Shown here: positions 37,246 to 45,333 of the stretch, piece after piece
How the letters are laid out: every line of letters begins with the position of its first letter
Position numbering within the stretch: the first letter of the stretch is position 1
Origin: Tillus elongatus
Taxonomy: Eukaryota; Arthropoda; Insecta; Coleoptera; Cleridae
Length of the DNA stretch: 64,000 bases
Direction: 5' to 3'
Assembly: GCA_964006375.1 (NCBI GenBank)
Contig: OZ023267.1
Location: forward strand, 31,477,094-31,541,093
The notes under the pieces: generated by a model
What the model was told of the DNA's origin: nothing
Database searches by the model: none
What the model saw: the letters and a program-made list of their open reading frames with translations, nothing else
Translations under genes and position numbers: made by a program

Positions 37246-38397
37246 ATGAAGGAGTCAGTATATGTTAAACCACCACACAACCTATATCGCTCAAACAAAT
37301 TATTAGACCAGCTGGTAATACCGACCAGTTGTAGCACAATGGAAGTACTGGGTAAGGAAGAGCGAAAAGTTAAGAAAAGGATTTTACAACTTGCTGACAA
37401 TATTCGAAAAAAACATTTAATGCTTAAACTTAACAGAGCCGAGAATGATGATGCTCTGCAACGTTTATATAAACCACTTGTTGAGCCCCTAAGTGAAATA
37501 TCTAAAAACACAGCAGCACAGCAGCAGCAGCAGCCCCAGCAACAACCAAAGGCTGAACAAATCAAAGAAGAAGCGGTACCAGAAACGAAACCCCAAGTAC
37601 AGTTCCTTAAAGACCATGAAGTTTTTGAAGCTGAACCTAGGGAAGAGGCTGAGGAGACAAGTTCCGATGAGGATATCCCAACATTTGAAGAGCTTGAGGC
37701 AGACCTACAAACTGTCACATCCAACCCTGCATATCACGAATTTTTGGAGCAATATCCTGAACGAGTTCGATATTATGTAGACAAGTATTTTACTGAACCA
37801 CCAAGGCTCGCTACCATTGATCAAACGTATGGTGCTCGCTACGCTAAAGATACCGGTAGCTGGAGTCTTGGCAATAAACACTTGGATTTTACTGATAATG
37901 ACATTCGACTAGGTCAACGGAGATATCCGCAAACACAAGGTCTGCTAGAATTGATATTTATGAAAACACCTAGAGGGTATACCTATGACGATCTTCAACA
38001 CTATAGAGATATTCTAGAAGCAACTAGTGTGCATAAAATGAACTATGATCCTAACGCACGAACCAAGGGTTGTTCCTCTGAAAAGTATCTGACTCTAATA
38101 AAACCGGTGATAAATCCACGAGGTCGTAGATCCTCAACTCCTCAAGGTTTTGGTTACGACACACATCATAACGCAGAACAAAAAACTGAACCTAGAGCTC
38201 AGAATGTAAGCAGCAACACTAACAACTATATGCTACAAAATAACAAACAAATAGAATATGTCTATTGGGATGACATAAATGAGCTGGTTGATAGACTTAG
38301 ACTTTTAGTAGCTTCCCAGGCTGCTGGTAATAATGCTCATAACAATGAAATTCAGTCAATCATTGAAGAACTGAAGGAGGTTGGTGTTATCGCCTAG
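37246..38397 (+). CDS. Conserved element protein of unknown function (DUF8207-like)
   Basis: From ATG 37,246 (MKESVYVKPPHNLYRS) the gene is 383 codons and intact. The N-terminal part is basic and helical (KEERKVKKRILQLADNIRKK). It is followed by a Gln-rich run (AAQQQQQPQQQ, about 37,515-37,560) and an acidic stretch (REEAEETSSDEDIPTFEELE). The best conserved-looking part is GLLELIFMKTPRGYTYDDLQ (about 37,940), then ILEATSVHKMNYDPNARTKG and SSEKYLTLIKPVINPRGRRS. I recall this block as the DUF8207-type domain found in insect and cnidarian proteins linked to Polinton-like elements; that link is from memory and should be checked. It sits between the ATPase and the fibre-like gene. No catalytic motif is visible. 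Confidence 0.7.
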   Translation: MKESVYVKPPHNLYRSNKLLDQLVIPTSCSTMEVLGKEERKVKKRILQLADNIRKKHLMLKLNRAENDDALQRLYKPLVEPLSEISKNTAAQQQQQPQQQPKAEQIKEEAVPETKPQVQFLKDHEVFEAEPREEAEETSSDEDIPTFEELEADLQTVTSNPAYHEFLEQYPERVRYYVDKYFTEPPRLATIDQTYGARYAKDTGSWSLGNKHLDFTDNDIRLGQRRYPQTQGLLELIFMKTPRGYTYDDLQHYRDILEATSVHKMNYDPNARTKGCSSEKYLTLIKPVINPRGRRSSTPQGFGYDTHHNAEQKTEPRAQNVSSNTNNYMLQNNKQIEYVYWDDINELVDRLRLLVASQAAGNNAHNNEIQSIIEELKEVGVIA

Positions 38398-38446
38398 TAT
38401 ACCTACATATATCAAAGATATACCTACCTTAGTGCTTAGTATAAAA

Positions 38447-38896
38447 ATGTCTATCGATAAGTTCGGACGTTCCCAATCCAATAAAGGTTCTAAGTTTAAA
38501 ATTATTGAAAGAGAGATTTTCCCAAGAACTGATAGTGGTGATTTTGATTTGCAAAGCCATAGATTGTGTAACATAGCTGATCCAGTCGATGCAACAGATG
38601 GTGTAAATAAAAAATTTGTTGATGTATGGATAGACGACTATCAGAAGAACAAAGATGAGGTAACACAAAGAATCATTGCCATACTACTTGAAGCTGTACA
38701 CAAACCTGAGTTGGAAGATTTAAAAAACGAATTTGAAAATAAATTGAAAATTTTAGCTAAGAACATAACTGCTCAAGTTTTAAAAGATGTTGATGTGTTA
38801 AAGAATAATAAGCTAAAGAATAAGCTGGGAGAAATAGACGGTAAACTAAAAGATTTACATGATAAGTGGATACTTTTAAATCCAACATCGCCATGA
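38447..38896 (+). CDS. Fibre-like protein with a phage-tail-type motif
   Basis: From ATG 38,447 (MSIDKFGRSQSNKG) it is 149 codons and intact. Residues about 39-58 carry NIADPVDATDGVNKKFVD, very close in style to the N[VI]xDP..ATDAVNKxYVD repeats of bacteriophage tail fibres and appendages. The rest is a charged, heptad-like helix (AVHKPELEDLKNEFENKLKI, NNKLKNKLGEIDGKLKDLHD) suited to a trimeric coiled coil. A short trimeric shaft or attachment protein is therefore the best guess; nothing shows receptor binding directly. It follows the DUF8207-like gene by 49 bp and precedes the chromodomain ORF almost without a gap. Confidence 0.6.
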   Translation: MSIDKFGRSQSNKGSKFKIIEREIFPRTDSGDFDLQSHRLCNIADPVDATDGVNKKFVDVWIDDYQKNKDEVTQRIIAILLEAVHKPELEDLKNEFENKLKILAKNITAQVLKDVDVLKNNKLKNKLGEIDGKLKDLHDKWILLNPTSP

Positions 38897-39056
38897 GACG
38901 CAAAACTGTTGAGAGGAAGAACTACAAACGACTAAACAAACAGACATCTATCTGGTTGAACGCATCTTGAGGAAGAAAGGCAAGCAGCTCTATGTAAAAT
39001 GGCTGGGTTTTGATAAATCTCAGAATTCTTGGATAAATTCAGATGATGTTAAATAA
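38893..39056 (+). pseudogene. Small chromodomain ORF with a one-base frameshift
   Basis: The gene starts at an ATG overlapping the end of the previous gene (MRRKTVERKNYKRLNKQ). After a one-base shift near 38,940 the next frame reads IYLVERILRKKGKQLYVKWL and then GFDKSQNSWINSDDVK before a stop at 39,056. The second part is a clear chromodomain: aromatic Y, VER start, YVKWLGF and SWI. Chromodomains are known at the C-terminus of Polinton and retrotransposon integrases, where they read histone marks or guide targeting. No integrase catalytic core precedes it, so it is either a free-standing chromodomain mini-gene or the last remnant of an integrase. It is too short for standard gene finders. Confidence 0.75.
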
Positions 39057-39087
39057 GCTTATATATTTAATGTATTAATGTACTTAG

Positions 39088-39108
39088 AATAAAATAAAAG
39101 TCTTTATT
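39088..39108. terminator. Convergent poly(A) signals
   Basis: Plus-strand AATAAA occurs at 39,088 and 39,093. TTTATT at 39,103 gives AATAAA on the minus strand. The two converging transcription units, the ATPase block and the KilA-N gene, thus appear to end within about 20 bp of each other. Confidence 0.65.
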
Positions 39109-39164
39109 AAAATAATGTTATTTTATTTTTCATCTGGTTACATACAATTAAGCTAAGTGAACAA

Positions 39165-40103
39165 TTACAATTTATATCGTAAATCAATAATATCCTGAAT
39201 AAACTTCTCCTGAGGTACATCTGCTATCTGTAGATCGTTTCTCTTCGCCTTGAGGTATTCGACTTCGGTCTTTATTCTGTTAAAGAGATTTACAGAATTT
39301 GGATCATACAACATGTTTAAAACTACTTCGGAATCAGGGTGTTTATTTTTAAAGTTCTTGACAGCTCTTTTAAAACTTTTCTTCTGAGTCCTTACAGCAT
39401 GATATGGATAGGTAGTATCCTTCTCATTTCTTGAAAGCAAACCAAAAACACAAAGTTTTCCAGGGTTGCTTGGTTTTGGAGATATATCTTCTAAATGTTC
39501 TGTGATTTTAGCATTTGTTTCTCGCATACGCTGCACTTCATCATCTATCTCCATTAATTTCACTTCAATTTCTTTGAGGTTATCCTTGTATTTTTGATTA
39601 AATTCACTTACTAAAAAATCAAAAATAATTTGGTTGCACTTTTCATAGAAACTATTGGATATCCAACAAGCCAAATTTAATATCAAATCTTTACAGACAT
39701 ATGTACCAGATATCAAGTTGTTTTCAGTCTGTGTTCCACCAAAGTCCACCAAGTATGTAGCGGTTGTAGGTGTTAGTTGAGATGTTGCTTCCAGCACATC
39801 TAGGGGGCCGGAATTCCGGCCCCCTAGATGTGACTCTAAGTGGACACCTTCGGTTGAAATATTTAGGTAATCGGTATTCTGGCTACCTAAATGTTTCTTC
39901 GCCTGACCGTTGTAATAGGTAATCAACTCTTTAGTTTTCTTATTTTCCAACCAATGTCTGAATCTTTTCTCACCATCTTTACACAGCTTTGTCGCATTAA
40001 AATAACCAGTGTTTTTATCAATAATTAATTGAAAGTCTCCAAATAAACCATACCAGAAGTTGTCTTTAATTTGCTGGTAGCACACATCATTTAATGTAGC
40101 CAT
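39165..40103 (-). CDS. KilA-N domain protein with a DUF3627-like C-terminus
   Basis: From MATLNDVCYQQIKDNFWYG (ATG 40,103; an in-frame ATG also at 40,124) the gene has 312 codons and is intact. The N-terminal KilA-N fold is clear: LIIDKNTGYFNATKLCKDGE, RFRHWLENKKTKELI, and later GTYVCKDLILNLACWISNSF then YEKCNQIIFDF. A long coiled coil follows (NLKEIEVKLMEIDDEVQRMR). The C-terminal third (FGLLSRNEKDTTYPYHAVRT, NMLYDPNSVNLFNRIKTE) looks like the DUF3627-type tail of large-DNA-virus KilA-N proteins. These proteins bind DNA and are thought to act in regulation. Oddly, a 38-bp perfect palindrome lies inside the domain (39,795-39,832) without breaking the frame. The gene converges on the ATPase cluster. 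Confidence 0.85.
   Translation of the reverse strand: MATLNDVCYQQIKDNFWYGLFGDFQLIIDKNTGYFNATKLCKDGEKRFRHWLENKKTKELITYYNGQAKKHLGSQNTDYLNISTEGVHLESHLGGRNSGPLDVLEATSQLTPTTATYLVDFGGTQTENNLISGTYVCKDLILNLACWISNSFYEKCNQIIFDFLVSEFNQKYKDNLKEIEVKLMEIDDEVQRMRETNAKITEHLEDISPKPSNPGKLCVFGLLSRNEKDTTYPYHAVRTQKKSFKRAVKNFKNKHPDSEVVLNMLYDPNSVNLFNRIKTEVEYLKAKRNDLQIADVPQEKFIQDIIDLRYKL
39795..39832. repeat. 38-bp perfect palindrome inside the KilA-N gene
   Basis: CACATCTAGGGGGCCGGAA is followed with no spacer by its exact reverse complement; the centre is GAATTC. It is GC-rich compared with the gene around it and encodes SHLGGRNSGPLDV in frame. Confidence 0.97.
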
Positions 40104-40124
40104 TTTAAACACACTACTGAGCAC

Positions 40125-40555
40125 TTGGATACGTTAGAGTTAACTGAAGCACGTCTTACCTCTACGATAACTAAATTTTGAATGAGTTTAACAGTGTGTA
40201 GTGAACAATTTACATGGATGATGTCATCGTTTCGGTTTGTACTAGACAAGCTCAAACACGAGTAATGGGGGTGATTGAACAGATATAACACAAGATAACA
40301 TTCACCAAGGTCATCAACTGACACGTTATTTACCCTAAGCGGGCCTCTCTCTTGCGTATATTAAACAGATACACAGACAAGTTCAAACACAAATAATGGG
40401 GTGATGTCATTCAACGGAAATTACACTAGATAACAACCGTACAGACAAAACTCAAACAGGTTTGTGGAACAGGTTTGTGGATGATGTCATACTTCTAACG
40501 GCTGTATTCTAGACAAGCTCAAACACGAATACCATTTACCCATCAAGGGGCCCCC
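40125..40555. other. Spacer between the KilA-N gene and the right terminal repeat
   Basis: No gene seen. It holds three loosely repeated blocks containing CAAGCTCAAACACGA/CAAGTTCAAACACAA and TGATGTCAT (about 40,210-40,540), which may be upstream regulatory repeats of the KilA-N gene. Confidence 0.45.
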
Positions 40556-40899
40556 TACAGTATGTTTCTGAACTTCCTTCTTTTGTTTGCTAACGACCTC
40601 TGTGTGTTATTTTTAAATAAGTCTTCAACCATCTTTATCAGCGAAAGGCACCATCTTTAAGAACGAAAGCCGCCATTTTTTATAATGTCAGCTTAAGGTA
40701 TCACAGGCTTCCATCTTTTATTCCGCCATTTTCCGCCATTTTGGTTCCTCCGTTTTGGTTCAGCCTCTAATATTAATTATTATTTTGTAAATCATCCATT
40801 TGTCTAATAATAACAAAAAACTTTAATTATGTTACATGTATGGTTTGTTTGTAATTAAAAGTCGTATATATATACCAGCCTAAAACAATAAATTAACAA

Positions 40900-40972
40900 G
40901 CGTCTGCTTAGCTCAATGGGTAGCATCGTTGCCTCCCATCTGAGTGCCCGGGGTTCGAAACTCACCTGCGCC
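40900..40972 (+). tRNA. tRNA-like 73-nt sequence in the right terminal repeat
   Basis: Counterpart of 30,936-31,008 on the opposite strand; the two differ by about one base over the 73 nt. The same limits apply: A-box and B-box-like segments and CCC at the anticodon position, but weak arms. Confidence 0.45.
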
Positions 40973-41036
40973 AAATGGTTTTTTTCAAAATATAATAATT
41001 TGATGTAATAGGTTAGACACTTTGAAATGTGACTGT

Positions 41037-41068
41037 CTGGCCAGACAGTGACGTCACTGTCTGGCCAG
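41037..41068. promoter_or_regulatory. 32-bp TGACGTCA-centred palindrome, right copy
   Basis: Identical to 30,832-30,863. The preceding GACTGTCTGGCCAGACAG adds an overlapping second palindrome, so the local structure is a compound one. Confidence 0.7.
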
Positions 41069-41341
41069 GATATTAAATGCCTCGAGCAAGATAACCCACT
41101 GAAAAATAAGATCTTGGAGACGACCTGGCCAAAGTTTCCTAGACAGGTCAATGACCTTAGAATACATTGAAAGCCATCTTGGACGCCATCTTGGGGGCGT
41201 GGCTAGGCGCCGGGGGCTGGCGCCGGGGCTAGGCGCCGGCGCCGGCGCCAGGCGCCAGGGCGTGGCTAGGCGCCGGGGCGTGGCTAGGCGCCGGCGCCGT
41301 GACGTCACTTCCTGTCTGTCCCAAGTGACCCCCTACCTACT

Positions 41342-41957
41342 TGTCCAGAATAACACAATAAAATGCTATAAAATGGAGTCATAATATAGACTATAAAAAT
41401 GCCCTGCCTGCTTTAACTCTCAGTTGGGCACATTTTTAACCGTACTTCCCACGCTTGCTTTGGAGTCTAGAAAACTGGTAATACAACCGTCTTTATATGA
41501 TCACTTGTTAGGCGATTTTTCAGCTATTGAAAGCAAATTTCTAATGAAAATCCATTTATTATTTAGTCTAATAACGTTGTCTTAGGGATATTTCTATAAT
41601 GGTTGTTATGAATATGAAGAATAAAGCATGAATGTTATTTCTCTATTGTATTGTAGCTCTCACTAATGCCAATGATACAATAAATTCTTGTGCTTGAAAT
41701 CATTTTGGCCGATTGCTTACATATTACTGACATACAGTAACGATAAAAAAAGCGTGTACCTAATAGTTTTCATTTTTCCTCGTCTTTCAAACAGGTACTT
41801 ACACATGTTTTTTTTTTAAATTAGTAAGTCAATACATTGTGTTTTCACATTAATTGCTATTTGCTTTGGAATGAAAAGCAGAAAATATTAATTCCCAATT
41901 TATACTTGTCTCTATAACCTCCATCTACGACGTAAAATTTTATCCAGTAAGTAAATG
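41342..41957 (+). repeat. Target repeat copy A, right part
   Basis: Begins with the TGTCCA duplication and is collinear with 44,181-44,814 (shared GAATAAAGCATGAATGTTAT/GCGTGAATG and AATTTTATCCAGTAAGTAAA). Confidence 0.9.
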
Positions 41958-42037
41958 CAGAAGATTGTGATTTTTCATCTATACAATGATTTATAGGAAC
42001 ATTCTTAAACCTTATAGTAGGCTACTACGAGCTTTCA

Positions 42038-42505
42038 CAGGGTTTCCACTAAAAACAGCACATCAATTTTCCTGACTTTTCCCTGATTTTCCTGACATGC
42101 CAAAATCTATTTCGCTGACTGATATTTTACAATTTACCCCCAACAAGTGCAACGCTACACTACTACAAAATACAGTAAGTCTTCGCGTCATGTCGGAAAA
42201 CACACTTTCTCATTTCAAATACAAAGCCAGCATTGAACGCAAAACTTAAGAAAAACAATTATTGTGGTTTTGTAGAAAAATAAATCATTAAGTAAATGGT
42301 TCAGAATTTCACAAAAAGCAAACATATTGTTTCAATTGTTTATCATAAAAAGGCAACAAATAATTTTTCCCTAACAGGGACAAAAATTCCCCGACTCTTA
42401 ATATTTTCACAATTTTTCCCTGATTTCCCTGAAAAGAATTTTTCTTCTACAAATTCTCTGACTTTTCCCGATTTCCCGGTTTTCCAGACGAGTGGGAACC
42501 CTGTT
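42038..42505. mobile_element. Non-autonomous MITE-like element (hAT-like ends)
   Basis: Ends CAGGGTTTCCACT (42,038) and AGTGGGAACCCTG (to 42,503) are inverted. Inside are repeated TTTTCCCTGATTT/CCTGACTTTTCCC runs. No coding capacity. The CAGGG-type ends suggest a hAT relative, but no clear 8-bp duplication could be confirmed. Confidence 0.6.
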
Positions 42506-42564
42506 TCAATTACTACTGATTTTGCAAGTAATTTGTTTCACTAAGTGAAGATTAGAACCTGTGA

Positions 42565-42785
42565 TGAACACTGATGACTACACTTGGAGAACCTAAATCA
42601 CCACAACACATCTTTTTAAAAAACTGACGCTCACTTCACTAACAAAGTTAGCGTCATCATAGGATGAAAAATTCTCACTGCTAGAATTTTTCATCCTCTG
42701 ATGACTCTAACTTTGTTAGTGAAAGGATCGTCAGGTCTTTAAATAGATGTGTTGTGGTGATCTGGGTTCTCAAAGTGTACTTAAT
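42565..42785. mobile_element. Foldback unit with two opposed hammerhead-like motifs
   Basis: Inverted arms GAGAACCTAAATCACCACAA and the mirrored TTGTGGTGATCTGGGTTCTC enclose two hammerhead-like segments on opposite strands. The plus-strand one (42,691-42,737) has CTGATGA at 42,698, a 5-bp stem II with a TTT loop, GAAA at 42,721 and a GTC cleavage triplet at 42,730-42,732. The minus-strand one (42,624-42,665) has TGATGA with the first C changed to A. Such motifs are known in the terminal repeats of Penelope elements. Confidence 0.6.
42698..42735 (+). ncRNA. Hammerhead-ribozyme-like core
   Basis: CTGATGA, then stem II (CTAAC TTT GTTAG), then GAAA and a 6-nt mini stem-loop III, then GUC followed by AGG, which pairs with CCT just before the core (stem I start). 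One pair of stem III is broken (G at 42,725). Confidence 0.55.
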
Positions 42786-43608
42786 TTGTTTCAAACATCT
42801 ATTTTTTATATTTAGTTATGGCAAGAAAATGATATTACGCATTGGTAAATACGAAATGATTTCTTTAAAAATTAAGCCGTAATGAAAAATAAATGAGTAC
42901 AATTAAAATATAGCAACACTTCTTATGCCACACATCTTTCTGTTGGAAAATTGCCTAGACTGCAGTTCACCCGGGTTTCCTTCCAGTTCAAAGTTATAAT
43001 TCAATGTAGCCATAAACATAATAGGTTAGGTCAAGTTGGGTCATAGGCTTGTTAATTGCTATTCAAAAAAACCAAAGATGTACATTATTTGTAAAATCGT
43101 CAATCGAGCAAATACGATTCGCGTTTCTCGATTGTCATTTTATTTTGTGGTCCATAATAGTCTGTTTTATGACTCAAGGGAAAATTTTACGCCTCCTATT
43201 GTAGTTTCCAAGACACTGCCACTAGCCACCTTTGCATAAAAAGATTTTATAACATAGGTACCTATACTCAGTAAGTGGTGGACGTGCCGCCACCTAGTTG
43301 CGGAACCAAGTAGTATGCTTTCACGCCAGCTCCACATAACACAAAGTGTTAAAAAATAGAGACTGGATACAGCCCTGGCCCATTTCTACCCCAATATAGG
43401 GACAAAGTAAGTAAGACTCGATGCATATTCGCAACAATTAGAACCGTATAGGTACCTATGCCTACCCTAAATAAGTCCAGCAATTTCATCAATTCCTGAT
43501 TCTCGTAACAAAAATTCGCTAATAACACAAGAAATAACTCCTAGTAAAAAATATATATTTTTGTGTGATGTGTCCAAAGTCACTTAAAAAGTGGTTGGTC
43601 ATAAACAG

Positions 43609-44814
43609 GCAGTGAACTCAACTATAATTATAGGTTGATTTCACTGTTTACAGGTTCCCATTGCAACATGTTTGTTAATAAGGGCCGAGTTCACTAGGCG
43701 CCCGCAGCTGAGTTTAAGCGCTTATCTGCTGACTACCGATACGTTTCAGCGGTTGGAGACAGATAAACGCAATCTTGACTTCATTCCCCGCTTCATCAAA
43801 TTGGCAACAGTTGAGTTCAAGAAGAGACACAGCGGGATTGGTGAAAGCATTTTGTTGACACAACTATTAAACAGTTGGCGCCTAGTGAACTCAGTCAATC
43901 TGCCGTTTATTGGTGTATAATAATATATATTTAAACAAGAACACATATCGACGCAGACGGTTGTACCCTAATCAAATATTATTAAAATTCGTTTACGTTA
44001 ATACTCTCTGTTCTAATCGTAAGTCATGTCGTAATCGTACATCCTAACGGGCAACTAATAACTAACCAATCAAAGACTCTAACAGCGCCATCTGTCAATA
44101 GGATAGATGAAAACAAGAAAAAACAGGAATTTATTACTATTTTCGGTAAATCTATTACGAATTATTCTAGAACTCTATTATAATGAATTAGTTGTCCAGA
44201 ATAGCACAATAAAATTTTATAAAATCGAGTGAGAAGATAGACTATAAACGTGGTCTGTTTTGCTTTAATTCTCAGTTGTGACACATTTTTAACCGTACTG
44301 CACGCGCCTGCTTTAGAGGCTAGAAAATTATTAATACAACCATCTTTATATGATCACTCATTTGGCGATTTTTCTACTAATGGAAGCAAAATACTAATGA
44401 AAATCCAGTTATTATTTAGTCTAATAACGTTGTCTTAGTGATATTTCTATAAAGCTTGTGATGAATATGAAGAATAAAGCGTGAATGTTATTTCTCTATT
44501 GTATTGTAACTCACTAATCCGAATGATACAATAAATTCTTGGGCTTGAAATCATTTTGACCGATTGCTTATATACAACTGACATACAGTAACGATAAAAA
44601 AAGCGTGTACCTAATAGTTTTCATTTTTTCTCGGCATTCAAACAGGTACTTACACATGTTTTTTAATTTAATTTCACAAGTCAATACATTTTCTGATGTG
44701 TTTTCACATTAATTGCTATTTGATGTGGAATGAAAAGCATAACATATTAATTCCCAATTATACTTGTCTCCATAACGTCCATCTTCGACGTAAAATTTTA
44801 TCCAGTAAGTAAAC
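43609..44814 (+). repeat. Target repeat copy B, uninterrupted
   Basis: A 1.2-kb dispersed repeat whose copy A was split by the Polinton-like element. It starts with an imperfect palindrome (AGTGAACTCAACTATAATTA...). It also carries inverted GAGTTCACTAGGCGCC (43,686) and GGCGCCTAGTGAACTC (43,876) arms about 190 bp apart. The frames inside it are not gene-like. Family unknown. Confidence 0.85.
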
Positions 44815-45200
44815 TAAGGGACTATTAAACCTTTTCAGCTTTACATATTTTTAAATTACACACACCATATTTCAATGTTTTTATACAAAACCTAATCACG
44901 CTATTTATTTATATTCAAACTGTAATAATAGAAATCATCGGTTTTATCTGCTTTATTTACACAATTCTTTTTACGGTACCTATCACGCTAGTTGACAGAA
45001 AATGAAATGTTGAAAGTTTGATTCTAGAGAAAAAATAAACGAAAATTATTAATAGTAAGATAAATTTTTTTTAGGAGTGTAGTTTTAATTAGCGTAGGAA
45101 GTTATTACATAGAAAGTAAATTCTATCTAAGCAGGTAAAATTCGAAATACTGCATGAGGTTACATATTTCTCTCCCTTTGAAATGAAACATGTATTATTG
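44815..45200. other. AT-rich DNA without a recognisable gene
   Basis: No supported feature. Confidence 0.4.
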
Positions 45201-45204
45201 GCAA

Positions 45205-45315
45205 CGTTGAATCAACACTGTCCAGCAATTTGCGCATAAATATATGGAGTTTGTGTCCAGCTAATGACGCATGGACATATAAAAACCGATGTCCAGCAAT
45301 TAACGCTTTTACATA
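45205..45315. repeat. GTCCAGCAA-type dispersed repeat, second locus
   Basis: Three or four copies of GTCCAGC(A/T)A with TAATGACGCAT/TTTGCGCATAA spacers, related to 27,655-27,795. Confidence 0.5.
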
Positions 45316-45333
45316 TATATATATACATATATA

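Larger units (their letters stand above)
30597..41341. mobile_element. Polinton/adintovirus-like endogenous element, 10.7 kb
   Basis: The element is bounded by 6-bp target duplications and starts and ends with AGTAGGTA / TACCTACT, in line with the AG-type termini and 6-bp duplications known for Polintons/Mavericks. The gene content is viral: jelly-roll capsid protein, penton-like protein, adenain-like protease, pX-like core protein, FtsK/HerA ATPase, fibre-like protein and KilA-N protein. No DNA polymerase B and no integrase core were found in any frame I inspected, so this copy is compact or depends on helpers. Defects seen are one in-frame stop in the capsid gene and a one-base shift in the chromodomain ORF; the rest is open. 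It is an endogenous, integrated copy. Whether it makes particles cannot be told from sequence. Confidence 0.92.
40560..41341 (-). repeat. Right inverted terminal repeat of the element
   Basis: Reverse complement of the left terminal repeat. It includes the ATGGCGGC/GCCGCCAT blocks (about 40,670), the tRNA-like sequence at 40,900-40,972, the palindrome at 41,037-41,068 and the GC-rich repeats at 41,208-41,302. It ends ...CCCCCTACCTACT at 41,341. Confidence 0.9.

Noticed and set aside
37188..37724. Long minus-strand frame opposite the DUF8207-like gene
   Set aside because: Ser/Cys/Leu-rich shadow of the plus-strand gene, caused by its Gln- and Glu-rich codons.
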